This document shows, piece after piece, positions 1-8,700 of a stretch of DNA of 12,633 nucleotides. The position numbers were made by a program, and so were the translations under genes. The stretch covers positions 1 through 12,633 of the forward strand of contig CAMLRB010000101.1 of NCBI GenBank assembly GCA_946482295.1, in the 5' to 3' direction. Below the pieces are notes generated by a model, which saw only the letters and a program-made list of their open reading frames with translations, was not told where the DNA came from and made no database searches. Source of the stretch: an uncultured Bacteriovorax sp. GTDB taxonomy: Bacteria > Bdellovibrionota > Bacteriovoracia > Bacteriovoracales > Bacteriovoracaceae. Every line of letters begins with the position of its first letter. The first letter of the stretch is position 1.

Positions 1-49
1 CATGACAATCATAAAACCCGTGAGCTTTGAAGCTTTCATAGGGGGATTT

Positions 50-418
50 ATGAAAAAGCAAATTATCGTTCTTGCAGCAATCATGTTCTCATCTGTTTCG
101 TTTGCCGGGAGTTCGGCCTGTAAAGGCAAAACTGAACATCATACGATTACATGGACTCAAACTGCTGACGGAGTTGAGTCCGTCTTGGAAAACACAAAAC
201 CATTCAAACTAAGACCCCTTGGCGGATTTAAACAATCAGGCAAACTCATCACCAAACATACCCTTGAAAAGGCCACGATTGAAGAATTGATGAAAAACAG
301 AGACGCCTCTCTCGAATTCATGGTGGGAATGCTTTTTGGGAGGGATGATTTTAGAGGAGATGAGGATATTTTCTATTCCTACGGAAGCCAATTCCTTTCA
401 TCGTTAAAGTGTGAGTAG
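50..418 (+). CDS. Small secreted protein of unknown function, two cysteines
   Basis: This 122-aa protein begins with a clear Sec signal peptide: two lysines, a hydrophobic core, and a likely cut after residue 19 in the context SVSFA-GSSAC. The mature protein of about 103 residues should be periplasmic or secreted. It has only two cysteines, C24 near the mature N-terminus and C121 as the penultimate residue, so a disulfide joining the ends is plausible. I recognise no domain or catalytic motif. The frame is open upstream to position 2, but the ATG at 50 is preferred because a purine-rich AGGGGG lies 4 nt upstream and the signal peptide starts exactly there. The next gene starts 2 nt after the stop, suggesting co-transcription with the solute-binding protein. 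Function unknown. Confidence 0.8.
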   Translation: MKKQIIVLAAIMFSSVSFAGSSACKGKTEHHTITWTQTADGVESVLENTKPFKLRPLGGFKQSGKLITKHTLEKATIEELMKNRDASLEFMVGMLFGRDDFRGDEDIFYSYGSQFLSSLKCE

Positions 419-420
419 GC

Positions 421-1158
421 GTGATTTGTCTTATCCTCCACTTCTTTTTAACAGCTACTTTTGCTGCTGATTTAAAAATCAATGCTCACGACTATCCTCC
501 TTTTAGTTATCTAGAAAATAATAAGTTGAAAGGAGCGATGGTCGAAATCATTCAAGAGATTTGTAAAATCACTAAAGATAATTGCATCATTGAATATGTT
601 CCACTAAAGCGAAACCTTCAGTATCTAGAAGCAGGAACAATTCACGGAGTAATGAGTCTCGTTCAAAGCGATACGAGAGATAAATTTGCCACTTTTTCAG
701 ATCCTATTATTTATTCTGATTTAATCTATGCTTCGACAATAAATAGCCCTGTTCTTACATCGGAAAAAGATTTGAACGGATATAGGGTAGGAGCTGTTTT
801 AGGATCAGCTTCCTCAGCAATGGCTGAACAACAATTAAAAAATGTTGGAGGTAAAGGAGTCGTAGAAATCGAAGTTAACCCAAATATTATGGTTAAAAAA
901 ATTTCTAGTGGAAAATATGGGGAGAAGGGGGCTATCGCTGGAAGCGAAGATGTCATTAGCTATTACTCTAAACTGAATGGACTACCACCTTTAATTAGAA
1001 TATTCACACTTCGAAAAGATGCCTTTGGGGTTTATTTTTCAAAAAAAGTTGTTAGTCAAAAAAGCATTGATAATTTCAATTCCGCCATCAAACAACTAAG
1101 AGAACAAAATAAAATTCAACCTATCTTAAAAAAATACAACATTATCAAAACATATTAA
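421..1158 (+). CDS. Periplasmic solute-binding protein, family 3 (amino-acid type), orphan
   Basis: This 245-aa protein has the layout of bacterial extracellular solute-binding proteins of family 3 (SBP_bac_3), which bind amino acids or similar small molecules for ABC transporters or act as free sensors. A short signal peptide (residues 1-15, cut near TFA-AD) is followed by the hallmark start of the domain, INAHDYPPFSY, then KGAMVEIIQEI, a GVMSL...RDKFATFSDPI segment and the second-lobe start GYRVGAVLGSAS. The length matches a single SBP domain with no fused enzyme. No permease or ATPase gene is adjacent, so it is an orphan; the ligand cannot be inferred. The start is GTG at 421, 2 nt after the previous stop, with only a weak GTGAG ribosome site inside that gene, so translation is probably coupled. 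It ends convergently with the next gene, overlapping by 4 nt. Confidence 0.88.
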   Translation: MICLILHFFLTATFAADLKINAHDYPPFSYLENNKLKGAMVEIIQEICKITKDNCIIEYVPLKRNLQYLEAGTIHGVMSLVQSDTRDKFATFSDPIIYSDLIYASTINSPVLTSEKDLNGYRVGAVLGSASSAMAEQQLKNVGGKGVVEIEVNPNIMVKKISSGKYGEKGAIAGSEDVISYYSKLNGLPPLIRIFTLRKDAFGVYFSKKVVSQKSIDNFNSAIKQLREQNKIQPILKKYNIIKTY

Positions 1159-1170
1159 GAAGACTTAATA
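1153..1170. other. Small inverted repeat over convergent stop codons
   Basis: A perfect 7-bp inverted repeat (TATTAAG / CTTAATA) with a 4-nt AAGA loop covers the TAA stops of both converging genes. It is AT-rich and no clear T-run follows in either direction, so a terminator role is only a possibility. Confidence 0.3.
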
Positions 1171-1592
1171 GACGTTAAAATTATTTTATGGGCCGGAATG
1201 TTTTTATAATGTTTGCACCAATATAGAAGACTCTTATTTTTATAGTTCAAGCGTGCAAGCTTAGGTTCTTTTTCTAAAATTTCTGATAAAGATTGATTGC
1301 GTTTCATCTTAATATAATAAATTAATGTACCTAGATTTCGCTCATGATGATTGAGATATTCCTCCTCTTTTTTTATATAAACTCTGTATAGAACCATCAA
1401 TACGAGTAAGAAAAATCCTTTAGGATAAAAGAAAGAAAGGATTAATACGATGACGAGAGAGTAAGAATTATCGATAAAGACATAACTCTGTGGAGAATAG
1501 AGAAAAACTAGATATTGCATCCAATTGTCACCATTAGGTGCGCTCCTAGGTTCAAATCCCAGACTCTTTATAAGACGTTTATATAAAGACAT
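1155..1592 (-). CDS. Hypothetical membrane protein with ankyrin-like C-terminal tail
   Basis: The protein has 145 aa from the ATG at 1592; a GTG at 1598 would add two residues and neither start has a strong ribosome site. An N-terminal polar stretch containing SAPNGDNW is followed by a hydrophobic region at residues 44-72, broken by YPKG, that could be one long helix or a tight two-helix hairpin. After a charged segment (KKEEEYLNHHERN), the C-terminus carries LNYKNKSLLYWCKHYKN and then HKIIL. This matches the spacing of a single ankyrin-type helix pair (xxGxTxLxxAxxxxxxxxxxLL) but lacks the usual glycine and alanine, so it may be a degenerate or capping repeat. I do not recognise the family. 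It converges on the solute-binding gene and is separated from the kinase operon by a hairpin, so it is probably its own transcription unit. Confidence 0.65.
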   Translation of the reverse strand: MSLYKRLIKSLGFEPRSAPNGDNWMQYLVFLYSPQSYVFIDNSYSLVIVLILSFFYPKGFFLLVLMVLYRVYIKKEEEYLNHHERNLGTLIYYIKMKRNQSLSEILEKEPKLARLNYKNKSLLYWCKHYKNIPAHKIILTSIKSS

Positions 1593-1687
1593 ACCCACTA
1601 TCTTAAAGGTATCTAATTAAATCTCTAAAGTTTTACGTCTTTTAATAGAGTTATACAGTTCCAGCTTTTTTCACTGCCTTGAAATCT

Positions 1688-1733
1688 ATGCATGTCGAAG
1701 AACAATCTCATGCACGACATGCATGAGATTGTT
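1688..1733 (-). terminator. 14-bp hairpin ending the kinase operon, with competing fold
   Basis: Positions 1701-1714 and 1720-1733 form a perfect 14-bp inverted repeat around a 5-nt loop, touching the stop codon of the last operon gene (1733-1735). A second perfect 10-bp inverted repeat, 1688-1697 with 1715-1724, shares part of the right arm and the loop, so the two folds exclude each other. No proper T-run follows on the minus strand (CTTCGACATG), so this is an atypical terminator; it may instead be an mRNA 3'-end stabilising or processing element. Confidence 0.5.
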
Positions 1734-2092
1734 TATTCACCTGGTTTGTTAAGCTTGTCTCCTTCATGAAGTTTTTCTCGCCCTTTTAAGTAGTGCAGAA
1801 GTCCGTTTTCTTCTTGTTCATTTTTTTGTTCAGATTTATCTCCGCCTTCTCCTTCCATGGCCTCTTTTTCCCATTCTTTGTTATGTTCTTTATACGGTTC
1901 ATTGTCTTCATCTTCTGCAGCTGCGTGTAGAGCATAATAGTTGAAAGGGCTTCCCGCTAAATGTGGGTACAGGGCTGTTCTATGGGCCATGCGGTCTTGT
2001 TTAATAACGGCAATGAAAATGCCAATAGGAAAGGCGAGCCACAAACTCATTCCAAATATTGCGATAATTCGTTCCCAAATAATGTCGCTCAT
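1733..2092 (-). CDS. Single-pass membrane protein with acidic, highly charged tail
   Basis: This 119-aa protein starts with a short segment (MSDIIWER) followed by one hydrophobic helix at about residues 9-30. Then comes KQDRMAHR, whose positive charges would place the rest in the cytoplasm by the positive-inside rule. Residues 58-97 are dominated by Glu, Asp and Lys (EDEDNEPYKEHNKEWEKE), and the low-complexity tail ends in a Lys-rich stretch. No family is recognised. The start at 2092 is fixed by a near-ideal ribosome site at 2097-2108; a longer frame reaching 2119 would bury that site. It is the last gene of the minus-strand kinase run, 90 bp after the membrane kinase, with a hairpin at its stop. 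A role as a small membrane partner of the kinases is guesswork from position. Confidence 0.72.
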   Translation of the reverse strand: MSDIIWERIIAIFGMSLWLAFPIGIFIAVIKQDRMAHRTALYPHLAGSPFNYYALHAAAEDEDNEPYKEHNKEWEKEAMEGEGGDKSEQKNEQEENGLLHYLKGREKLHEGDKLNKPGE

Positions 2093-2096
2093 AAGT

Positions 2097-2108
2097 ACCT
2101 CCTCCCTT
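2097..2108 (-). promoter_or_regulatory. Strong ribosome binding site deciding the start at 2092
   Basis: On the minus strand the sequence reads AAGGGAGGAGGT, containing the full AGGAGG core, with a 5-nt spacer to the ATG at 2092. It is the strongest ribosome site in the window and implies high translation of the small membrane protein compared with the kinases upstream. Confidence 0.8.
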
Positions 2109-2182
2109 AAAAATATCACCGAAGAGATGAGGAAGGCAGAGTCTTAAGAAATATTGATTCTCAGAATGACGAATTGAAAGCG

Positions 2183-3655
2183 TTATCTTGGTAGGGGTAA
2201 TTCAATGGTGAAGCAAGTCGTGGAAAACTTCTCATTATAATAAATGTCACCACCATGATCAGTGATCATGCGATGAACGAGACTGAGTCCTAAACCAGTT
2301 CCTTTCCCAATATCTTTAGTAGTAAAGAACGGTAAGAATATTTTTTGTCGGAGATCTGGAGATATCCCACCACCAGAATCAATAACATTTACTACCAACC
2401 GATCGTTTTTTACAAATGCCTCAATTTTAATCCATTTTTCCTTTTGATCAAGGATGGCATCAAATGAGTTATTGAGTAGATTTAAAAAAACCTGGGAGAG
2501 TTGAACTTGTCTACAATGAATTTTTTCACTAAATGCTGGATGATCTAAATCGCAAATGAGTTTAATGTCATGACTTTTAAATCTCTCATCACATAATGAT
2601 AAAACATCCGTTAAAATAGTTTTTAGTGTAACGAAATCAGGTTTTTCACTAGTAGCATCGCGAGAAATATTTTTTAGACCTTTAACAATATTTTTAATTC
2701 TCTCTACGGTTGTAGAAATGGCCTTTGTCGATTTGATGAATTGTTCTTGATTGGTTGATCCTTTTTCAACCATGCGTTCAAGCAATTGTGTATGAGAATG
2801 AATGATAGCTAGTGGATTGTTAATTTCATGTGCAACACCACCCGCCATTTCCCCTAAAGCGACAAGCTTTGAGTTGTTGATGGCATTCATCTGTTGCATT
2901 TCAATTTTCTTTTCTTGTTCAGATATCTTGCTTTCTTTTTCGATATTGAGTGTATTGATCTGCTCGATCATTTTATTAATTGCATCTTGAAGAATGTCGA
3001 ACTCGTCACGAGTCATCGATTTTCTTTTGATTGAAAGATATTTATTGTTTACAGAGTCGAGATCAAAAATCTTAGTGAATGAAATTATCTGTTCAATATT
3101 TTTGTTAATGTAATGGTGGAAAATGAGCAAGATGATCCATGAAAGTAGAAATGTTTTGAAGAATTGAGCTATAACAAAGTAAATGATTCTATTGTAGAGA
3201 GCAGATTTAATTTCAGTGGTACTAGCTACAATTTCGACATTTCCTATATATTCCATTTTTGCACTGTTATAGTGCTGATGATGTAGGGGATACTCGTAAA
3301 ACATTAAATCATTTTGATCTGAGCCATCTGTTTCTGGGTTTGTTCTTTCGATGATGACGCGTTTCTTTGGATCTGTGACTTTAACTGAAACAATGTCTTT
3401 GATTTTAACAATACTTTCGACAAGGACTGTTAGGTAGACTTTATCCACATTCCAAACAGCGCTGTTAATGGCCGGAACTGAAGATTCGTTGATCTGTTGG
3501 AGCTTGACTCTTAAAGATCCTATTTCAGAATTATATTCGATGTAAAAATTGAGGAAAATAACAAGTGATGTGAGTACAGTACTGATAATGAGTACTGCAA
3601 ACAAGAGTTTAGCCTTTATGGGCCTAAATATTTTCTTGTCTGCCATATTCTCCAT
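2183..3655 (-). CDS. Membrane histidine kinase with periplasmic sensor domain
   Basis: This 490-aa sensor kinase has a first membrane helix at about residues 17-38, a periplasmic domain at 39-155, a second helix at about 157-180, and a cytoplasmic linker with a coiled coil (235-262). The periplasmic part contains [16 protein letters not shown], then a helix and KDIVSVKV, resembling the small Cache/CHASE-like sensors where a conserved Trp precedes an acidic residue (hedged match). The kinase core has the H box [15 protein letters not shown] with H276 as the phosphoacceptor, the N box around NLLNNSFDA (392-400), the D-box DSGGGI (426-431), the F-box FLPFF and the G2 box GKGTGLGL (450-457). There is no receiver domain, so it needs an external partner. 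It starts 13 bp after the preceding kinase gene. ATG 3655 is chosen because GAGG lies 11 nt upstream; ATG 3646 is possible but its GGAG is only 3 nt away. Confidence 0.93.
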   Translation of the reverse strand: MENMADKKIFRPIKAKLLFAVLIISTVLTSLVIFLNFYIEYNSEIGSLRVKLQQINESSVPAINSAVWNVDKVYLTVLVESIVKIKDIVSVKVTDPKKRVIIERTNPETDGSDQNDLMFYEYPLHHQHYNSAKMEYIGNVEIVASTTEIKSALYNRIIYFVIAQFFKTFLLSWIILLIFHHYINKNIEQIISFTKIFDLDSVNNKYLSIKRKSMTRDEFDILQDAINKMIEQINTLNIEKESKISEQEKKIEMQQMNAINNSKLVALGEMAGGVAHEINNPLAIIHSHTQLLERMVEKGSTNQEQFIKSTKAISTTVERIKNIVKGLKNISRDATSEKPDFVTLKTILTDVLSLCDERFKSHDIKLICDLDHPAFSEKIHCRQVQLSQVFLNLLNNSFDAILDQKEKWIKIEAFVKNDRLVVNVIDSGGGISPDLRQKIFLPFFTTKDIGKGTGLGLSLVHRMITDHGGDIYYNEKFSTTCFTIELPLPR

Positions 3656-3668
3656 TTACCAGATTGCC

Positions 3669-5741
3669 TCATGTTTGCATTTCGAGCTCTGCCTTTTTTG
3701 GTAATGTTACACTGAAGCATGAGCCTTCCCCTACTTCTGACACTATTCCAATTGTTCCTCGATGACCTTCAATGATTTGTTTTACAATGAACAGACCGAG
3801 GCCTAAGCCGCCGATGCTATTATTATTACTTACTCTTTCAAAACGGTCAAAGATTGTGTCCAATTTATTGGCCGGAATTCCCTTGCCAAAATCTTTCACT
3901 GAAATTCTAACATTTGGACCATCATCCATGACCTTTAATTCAATTTTTCCAGGTGCATATTTGATGGCATTAGTGATGAGATTGATGAAAACCTGTTCTA
4001 TCCGCGTTTTATCCCAATTGGCCAGTATACCAGGTGCGATATCAGCCTTCAAAGTACATTCGTATGTCGCCAGGAGTTCAGAATGGCGTTCCACGATTTC
4101 ATTTGCCATATCAGACACATTTACTGGACCATAGTTGAATACAAATTTCCCCGATTGGATGTGAGAGACATCCAGAAGAACTTGAATGAGCGTTATAAGG
4201 CGATTGACTTGGCTTATTGATGCATCAATTGATTTACGAAATTTCCCAAGAGCTGCTGAATTCTCTTTAGTCGATTGAAGAGATTTGCCAATTAACTGCA
4301 AGTGCAATTTTAATGAAGTTATAGGTGTATTGAGTTCATGTGAAGCAATCGAAAGAAATTGATTGCGAGTTTCGATAGCTTGCTGTGAAAGAAGGTAATG
4401 TTTAGCATTGAGAAATGACATCGCTAAACGGCGACCAATTTCTTTTCCAAGCTCTGTGTAATGATTATCGAATTTTCTTCCTGATTCAAAACTATAAAAT
4501 GTCAGTACTCCCACGAGATCGCCATGGGCATAGAGCGGAAGAACGAGTGAAGAGGTTTCTGAAAGCTCTTCTGCTAAATCATTTTGTTCTTCATCGAGGT
4601 CAGAATTTTTCTTAATGGCAGATCCAATTTTTTCAAAAACGTTTTCCTTTTTTCCATCTAGAGCTTTTTTCTGAGGCTGCAGACTGTTTGGATGACCTTT
4701 AATTAATCGATCAAGTTTTTTTATCCTTTCATTGTTTTTTTCCTCTCGATGATAGCAAATAACATTCTCTAATTGTCCGTTTGGCAAAACATTATCAAAT
4801 GTGCACCAGTCGCCCATGAACGGAATGGCATCGCGAACGAAATTTTCAAGCAAAGTTTTCTGATCGAGTGTCGTGATAAGTGTTTCACCAATTGTCGCAA
4901 GAAATTTATTAGTCTCTTCAGTTTGTTTTCTTTCTTGAATATCAGTCGCAGTACCTAACCACGTCATAATGCCCATATTCCCATAATTCTCAGGATGAAT
5001 TCGAATGAGATGCCAGCGAAATGTTCCATTCCTATCGAGAAGTCGGCACTCAACTTCTTGAGGAAGATGACTATTATTTTTTTCGAACAGCTCTAAAACC
5101 TGACGATGATCACCAGGATGAATAATCATTGTCCAGTCTTGAATGACGTTTTCTTCTAGCCCAGTATATTCGTACCAAATCTTGTTGAAATAGAGTCCTG
5201 CTCCGTTGGCATCTACACGAAAGACGATTTGGGGAATGGAGTCTGCAAGGTAACGGTAACGTTTTAAACTTTCGATTTCCAAATTGGCCATCGCCATTGC
5301 GTGGAGACTCAATTCGTTCTCAATAAGTTTTTGGCCCTGCTGCTTAATTAAAAGTTTCTTGCGATAGATATCAACAAAGACAGCAACTTTAGATTTTAGA
5401 ATATAAGGATCAAAAGGTTTGAGAAGATAATCAACGGCTCCAGCGTCATAGCCTTGATAAACATACATTTCATCTTGGTTAATGGCAGACATGAAGATGA
5501 TAGGGATGTCTCGAGACTTTTCACGCGTCTTTATAATCGCAGCTGTCTCAAAGCCATTAATAATCGGCATCTGTACGTCGAGCAAAATGACGGCAAAATC
5601 CATAGAAAGAAGATGCCTTAAGGCCTCCTGTCCTGAAAATGCCGTCACCAGATTATAGTCCGGAGAGTCGAGGACCGCTCGAACTGCCAAAAGGCCTTCC
5701 TCACGATCATCGACGACTAGAATGTTTATTTTATCAGTCAC
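3669..5741 (-). CDS. REC-PAS-GAF hybrid histidine kinase
   Basis: This 690-aa protein lacks membrane helices and should be cytoplasmic. Residues 4-125 form a receiver domain with acidic pair D11/D12, phosphoacceptor D55 (LLDVQMP) and K108 (LLKPF). A PAS domain follows at about 158-272 (YLADSIPQIVFRVD ... GTATDIQERK, with its PAC end), then a GAF-like domain at about 278-447 with a charged insertion around 335-395. The HisKA segment starts near 458, with H468 in IASHELNTPI, and HATPase_c spans about 570-682, with N587/N591 (NLITNAIKYA), DFGKGIP at 617 and GGLGLGL at 644. All catalytic residues look intact. An N-terminal receiver suggests kinase activity controlled by phosphorylation from another kinase, plausibly the upstream poly-HAMP kinase. 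The start is GTG; its G is also the last base of the preceding TAG stop, so translation is probably coupled. Confidence 0.94.
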   Translation of the reverse strand: MTDKINILVVDDREEGLLAVRAVLDSPDYNLVTAFSGQEALRHLLSMDFAVILLDVQMPIINGFETAAIIKTREKSRDIPIIFMSAINQDEMYVYQGYDAGAVDYLLKPFDPYILKSKVAVFVDIYRKKLLIKQQGQKLIENELSLHAMAMANLEIESLKRYRYLADSIPQIVFRVDANGAGLYFNKIWYEYTGLEENVIQDWTMIIHPGDHRQVLELFEKNNSHLPQEVECRLLDRNGTFRWHLIRIHPENYGNMGIMTWLGTATDIQERKQTEETNKFLATIGETLITTLDQKTLLENFVRDAIPFMGDWCTFDNVLPNGQLENVICYHREEKNNERIKKLDRLIKGHPNSLQPQKKALDGKKENVFEKIGSAIKKNSDLDEEQNDLAEELSETSSLVLPLYAHGDLVGVLTFYSFESGRKFDNHYTELGKEIGRRLAMSFLNAKHYLLSQQAIETRNQFLSIASHELNTPITSLKLHLQLIGKSLQSTKENSAALGKFRKSIDASISQVNRLITLIQVLLDVSHIQSGKFVFNYGPVNVSDMANEIVERHSELLATYECTLKADIAPGILANWDKTRIEQVFINLITNAIKYAPGKIELKVMDDGPNVRISVKDFGKGIPANKLDTIFDRFERVSNNNSIGGLGLGLFIVKQIIEGHRGTIGIVSEVGEGSCFSVTLPKKAELEMQT

Positions 5742-5743
5742 TA
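5739..5743 (-). other. TAGTG stop/start overlap between two kinase genes
   Basis: Read on the minus strand, the TAG stop of the poly-HAMP kinase (5743-5741) shares its last G with the GTG start of the next kinase (5741-5739). Only a weak GGA lies upstream, so reinitiation by the terminating ribosome is the likely mode of translation. Confidence 0.8.
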
Positions 5744-8700
5744 TTGAAGTTCCGTTTGATCAGGGTTCATCCATTTATGCATTGTCGCAAGAAGATAATC
5801 ATTATCCACTGGTTTCGTGATATAATCAGAAGCACCAGCAGCTAGAGATTTCTCTTTGTCACCTTTCATCGCTTTAGCGGTTAAAGTAATGATTGGAAGA
5901 TCTTTGAACTGCTCCATCTTTCTGATTTCCTGTGTAGCTTCAATACCACCCATTTCTGGCATCATAACGTCCATTAGGATCATATCGACATCAGGATTTT
6001 CTTTTAGTTTGTCGATTCCTTGTTTTCCGTTTTCTGCATAAATGACTTCCATTCCTTGTCTTTCAAGAATAACTGTCGTTGCAAAGATATTTCTCATGTC
6101 ATCATCAATGAGGAGTACTTTTTTCGATTTAAAATCCGCATTTCGTGGAAGGGGAGTATAGTCCACATCGTTTTCTGGTGCTGATTCAATAACACCTTCC
6201 TGACTGACGTAACGAAGTGGAAGGTTGAGAATGAATGTTGAGCCTTGGCCAGGTGATGACACAACTTCAATGCTACCACCAAGAAGTTTGGCAATCTGAC
6301 GAGAAATTGTAAGGCCAAGTCCAGTTCCTCCGTATTTTCTGTTTGTCGTACCATCTGCTTGTTGAAAGGCTTCGAAAATCATCTGCTGTTTTTCTTTCGG
6401 TATTCCGATACCAGTATCGATGACTGAGAAGACAATTGATTTTTCATCGCGGATTTTACCAGCACTAATTTTCAGAGTGACTTTACCTTTCTCTGTGAAC
6501 TTGAATGCATTTGAAAGAAGATTTTTTAAGATCTGTTGAACTCGATTTACGTCTGTGTTGATCATATTGTTTGCAATTTCTGAATCTGATTCAATCACAA
6601 ATTGCAATCCTTTATGAGAAGCGACTGGACGGAAACTGTGTTCTAAGTATTCACAAATTTCTGGAACTTTCACGTCGCGAGGGATGATCGGCATTTTACC
6701 AGCTTCAACTTTAGAGAGATCGAGAATCTCATTGATAAGAGCTAGTAGGTCACACCCTGATGAGTAAATCGTTTGCGCAAACTTAGTTTGTTCTTTTGTA
6801 AGGTTTTGTTCTTTATTTTCAGAAAGCATTTTCGAAAGAATCAACAAGCTATTAAGTGGAGTTCTAAGTTCGTGTGACATGTTTGCAAGGAACTCTGACT
6901 TATATTTCGAAATGAGTGAAAGCTGTTCTGCTTTTTCTTCAACGGAGTGGGAAGCAAGCTCGACTTCTTGGTTTTTAATCTCAAGAAGTTTTGCTTTTTC
7001 TTCAAGCTCTTTTGCTTGTGCTTCAAGTTCAGCGTTCGATTTTTTTAGTTCTTGAAGAAGTTCTTCTGTTCGCATTGTAGAGGCGATCATGTTGAGTACA
7101 ACTCCAATCGATGTCATTAGCTGATCAAGAAAGTTCAGGTAGTTCGGAGTGAAGGCGTGAATTGAAGCAAGTTCGATAACGGCCTTAACTTTACCTTCGA
7201 AGATAATTGGAAGGACAATAATGTTTACCGGTTTAACCTCTCCAAGGCTCGAAGCAACAGCAACGTAATCAGACGGAGCATTTGTAAGCAAAATACGTTT
7301 TTTCTCGAATGCTGCCTGACCAATCAAACTTTCCTTTAGACGATATGAGTTTTTGAAATTTTTTCTTTCAGTGAATGCGTAACTTGCAAGAAGCGAAAGT
7401 ACTGGCTCATCAAATTCATGGTCCATGATGAAGAATGTACCTTGTTGAGCACCAATCAACGGAGTTAACTCCGACATGATCATTTGAGCAACTGATGTAA
7501 TTGAACGCTGACCTTGCATCATGTTCGCAAATTTCGCGAGGTTGGTCTTTAACCAGTCCTGCTCATGGTTTTTATCAGTGGTATCTTTTAAGTTTCCAAT
7601 CATCTGGTTGATGTTGTCTTTTAGAGCGGCAACCTCTCCTTGCGCTTCTACCTGAATAGACTGAGAAAGATCTCCGCGTGTAACCGCAGTCGAAACTTCC
7701 GCAATCGCTCGGATCTGAGTTGTAAGGTTACCTGCGAGCTGGTTTACGTTATCAGTTAAGTCTTTCCATGTACCAGCAGCACCCGGAACCTTTGCCTGAC
7801 CACCCAGCTTACCTTCGATACCTACCTCTCTCGCAGTAGTTGTTACCTGATCCGCGAAAGTTCTTAGTGTATCGGTCATCGAGTTAATTGTTTCTGCAAG
7901 GGCCGCAACCTCTCCCTTTGCTTCTAGGACGAATTTCTGATTCAAGTCACCGTTTGCAACCGCGGTAACAACTTTAACGATACCACGTACCTGAGTCGTA
8001 AGATTTGAGGCCATGAAGTTTACGTTGTCGGTTAGATCTTTCCACGTACCAGCAACCCCCGGAACGTGTGCCTGAGCTCCTAGTTTTCCTTCGATACCTA
8101 CCTCGCGAGCAACGGTTGATACCTGATCCGCGAATGTTCTTAGTGTGTCTGTCATCGAGTTAATTGTTTCTGCCAGAGCAGCAACCTCACCCTTAGACTC
8201 AATTACGAATTTTTGATTCAAGTCACCGTTTGCTACCGCGGTTACGACTTTAACGATACCACGTACCTGCTTAGTTAAGTTACCGGCCATGAAATTTACG
8301 TTGTCGGTTAGATCTTTCCACGTACCCGAAACACCTTTTACATCTGCCTGACCACCTAGCTTTCCTTCGGTACCTACTTCCTTCGCAACACGAGTAACCT
8401 CGGCAGCAAATGAGTTCAGCTGATCCACCATGACGTTGATCGTATTTTTTAGTTCAAGGATCTCTCCCTTTGCATCTACGGTAATTTTTTGTGACAAGTC
8501 TCCCTTCGCAACGGCCGTTGTAACCTTTGCAATGTTACGAACCTGATCCGTTAAGTTTCCGGCGAGAACGTTTACGTTATCAGTTAGATCTTTCCACGTA
8601 CCAGAAACACCCTTTACATCTGCCTGACCACCAAGTTTACCTTCAGTACCTACCTCTTTCGCAACACGAGTAACCTCCGCCGCAAATGAGTTCAGCTGAT

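Noticed and set aside
2..49. Upstream ATG at position 2 as start of the first gene
   Set aside because: The 16 extra residues would precede a textbook signal peptide, and the purine-rich ribosome site directly precedes the ATG at 50.
1546..1562. tRNA T-arm-like string (GGTTCAAATCCC) on the plus strand
   Set aside because: The T-stem has a mismatch, no acceptor, D or anticodon arms can be placed around it, and it lies inside the coding region of the 145-aa membrane protein.
1650..1655. TATAAC as a -10 box for the gene at 1155-1592
   Set aside because: No acceptable -35 hexamer lies 16-18 nt upstream, so a promoter cannot be supported in this AT-rich stretch.
2151..2170. Palindrome ATTCTCAGAAT between the membrane kinase and the small membrane protein
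   Set aside because: Arms of only 5 nt and no second copy or promoter next to it; could be chance.
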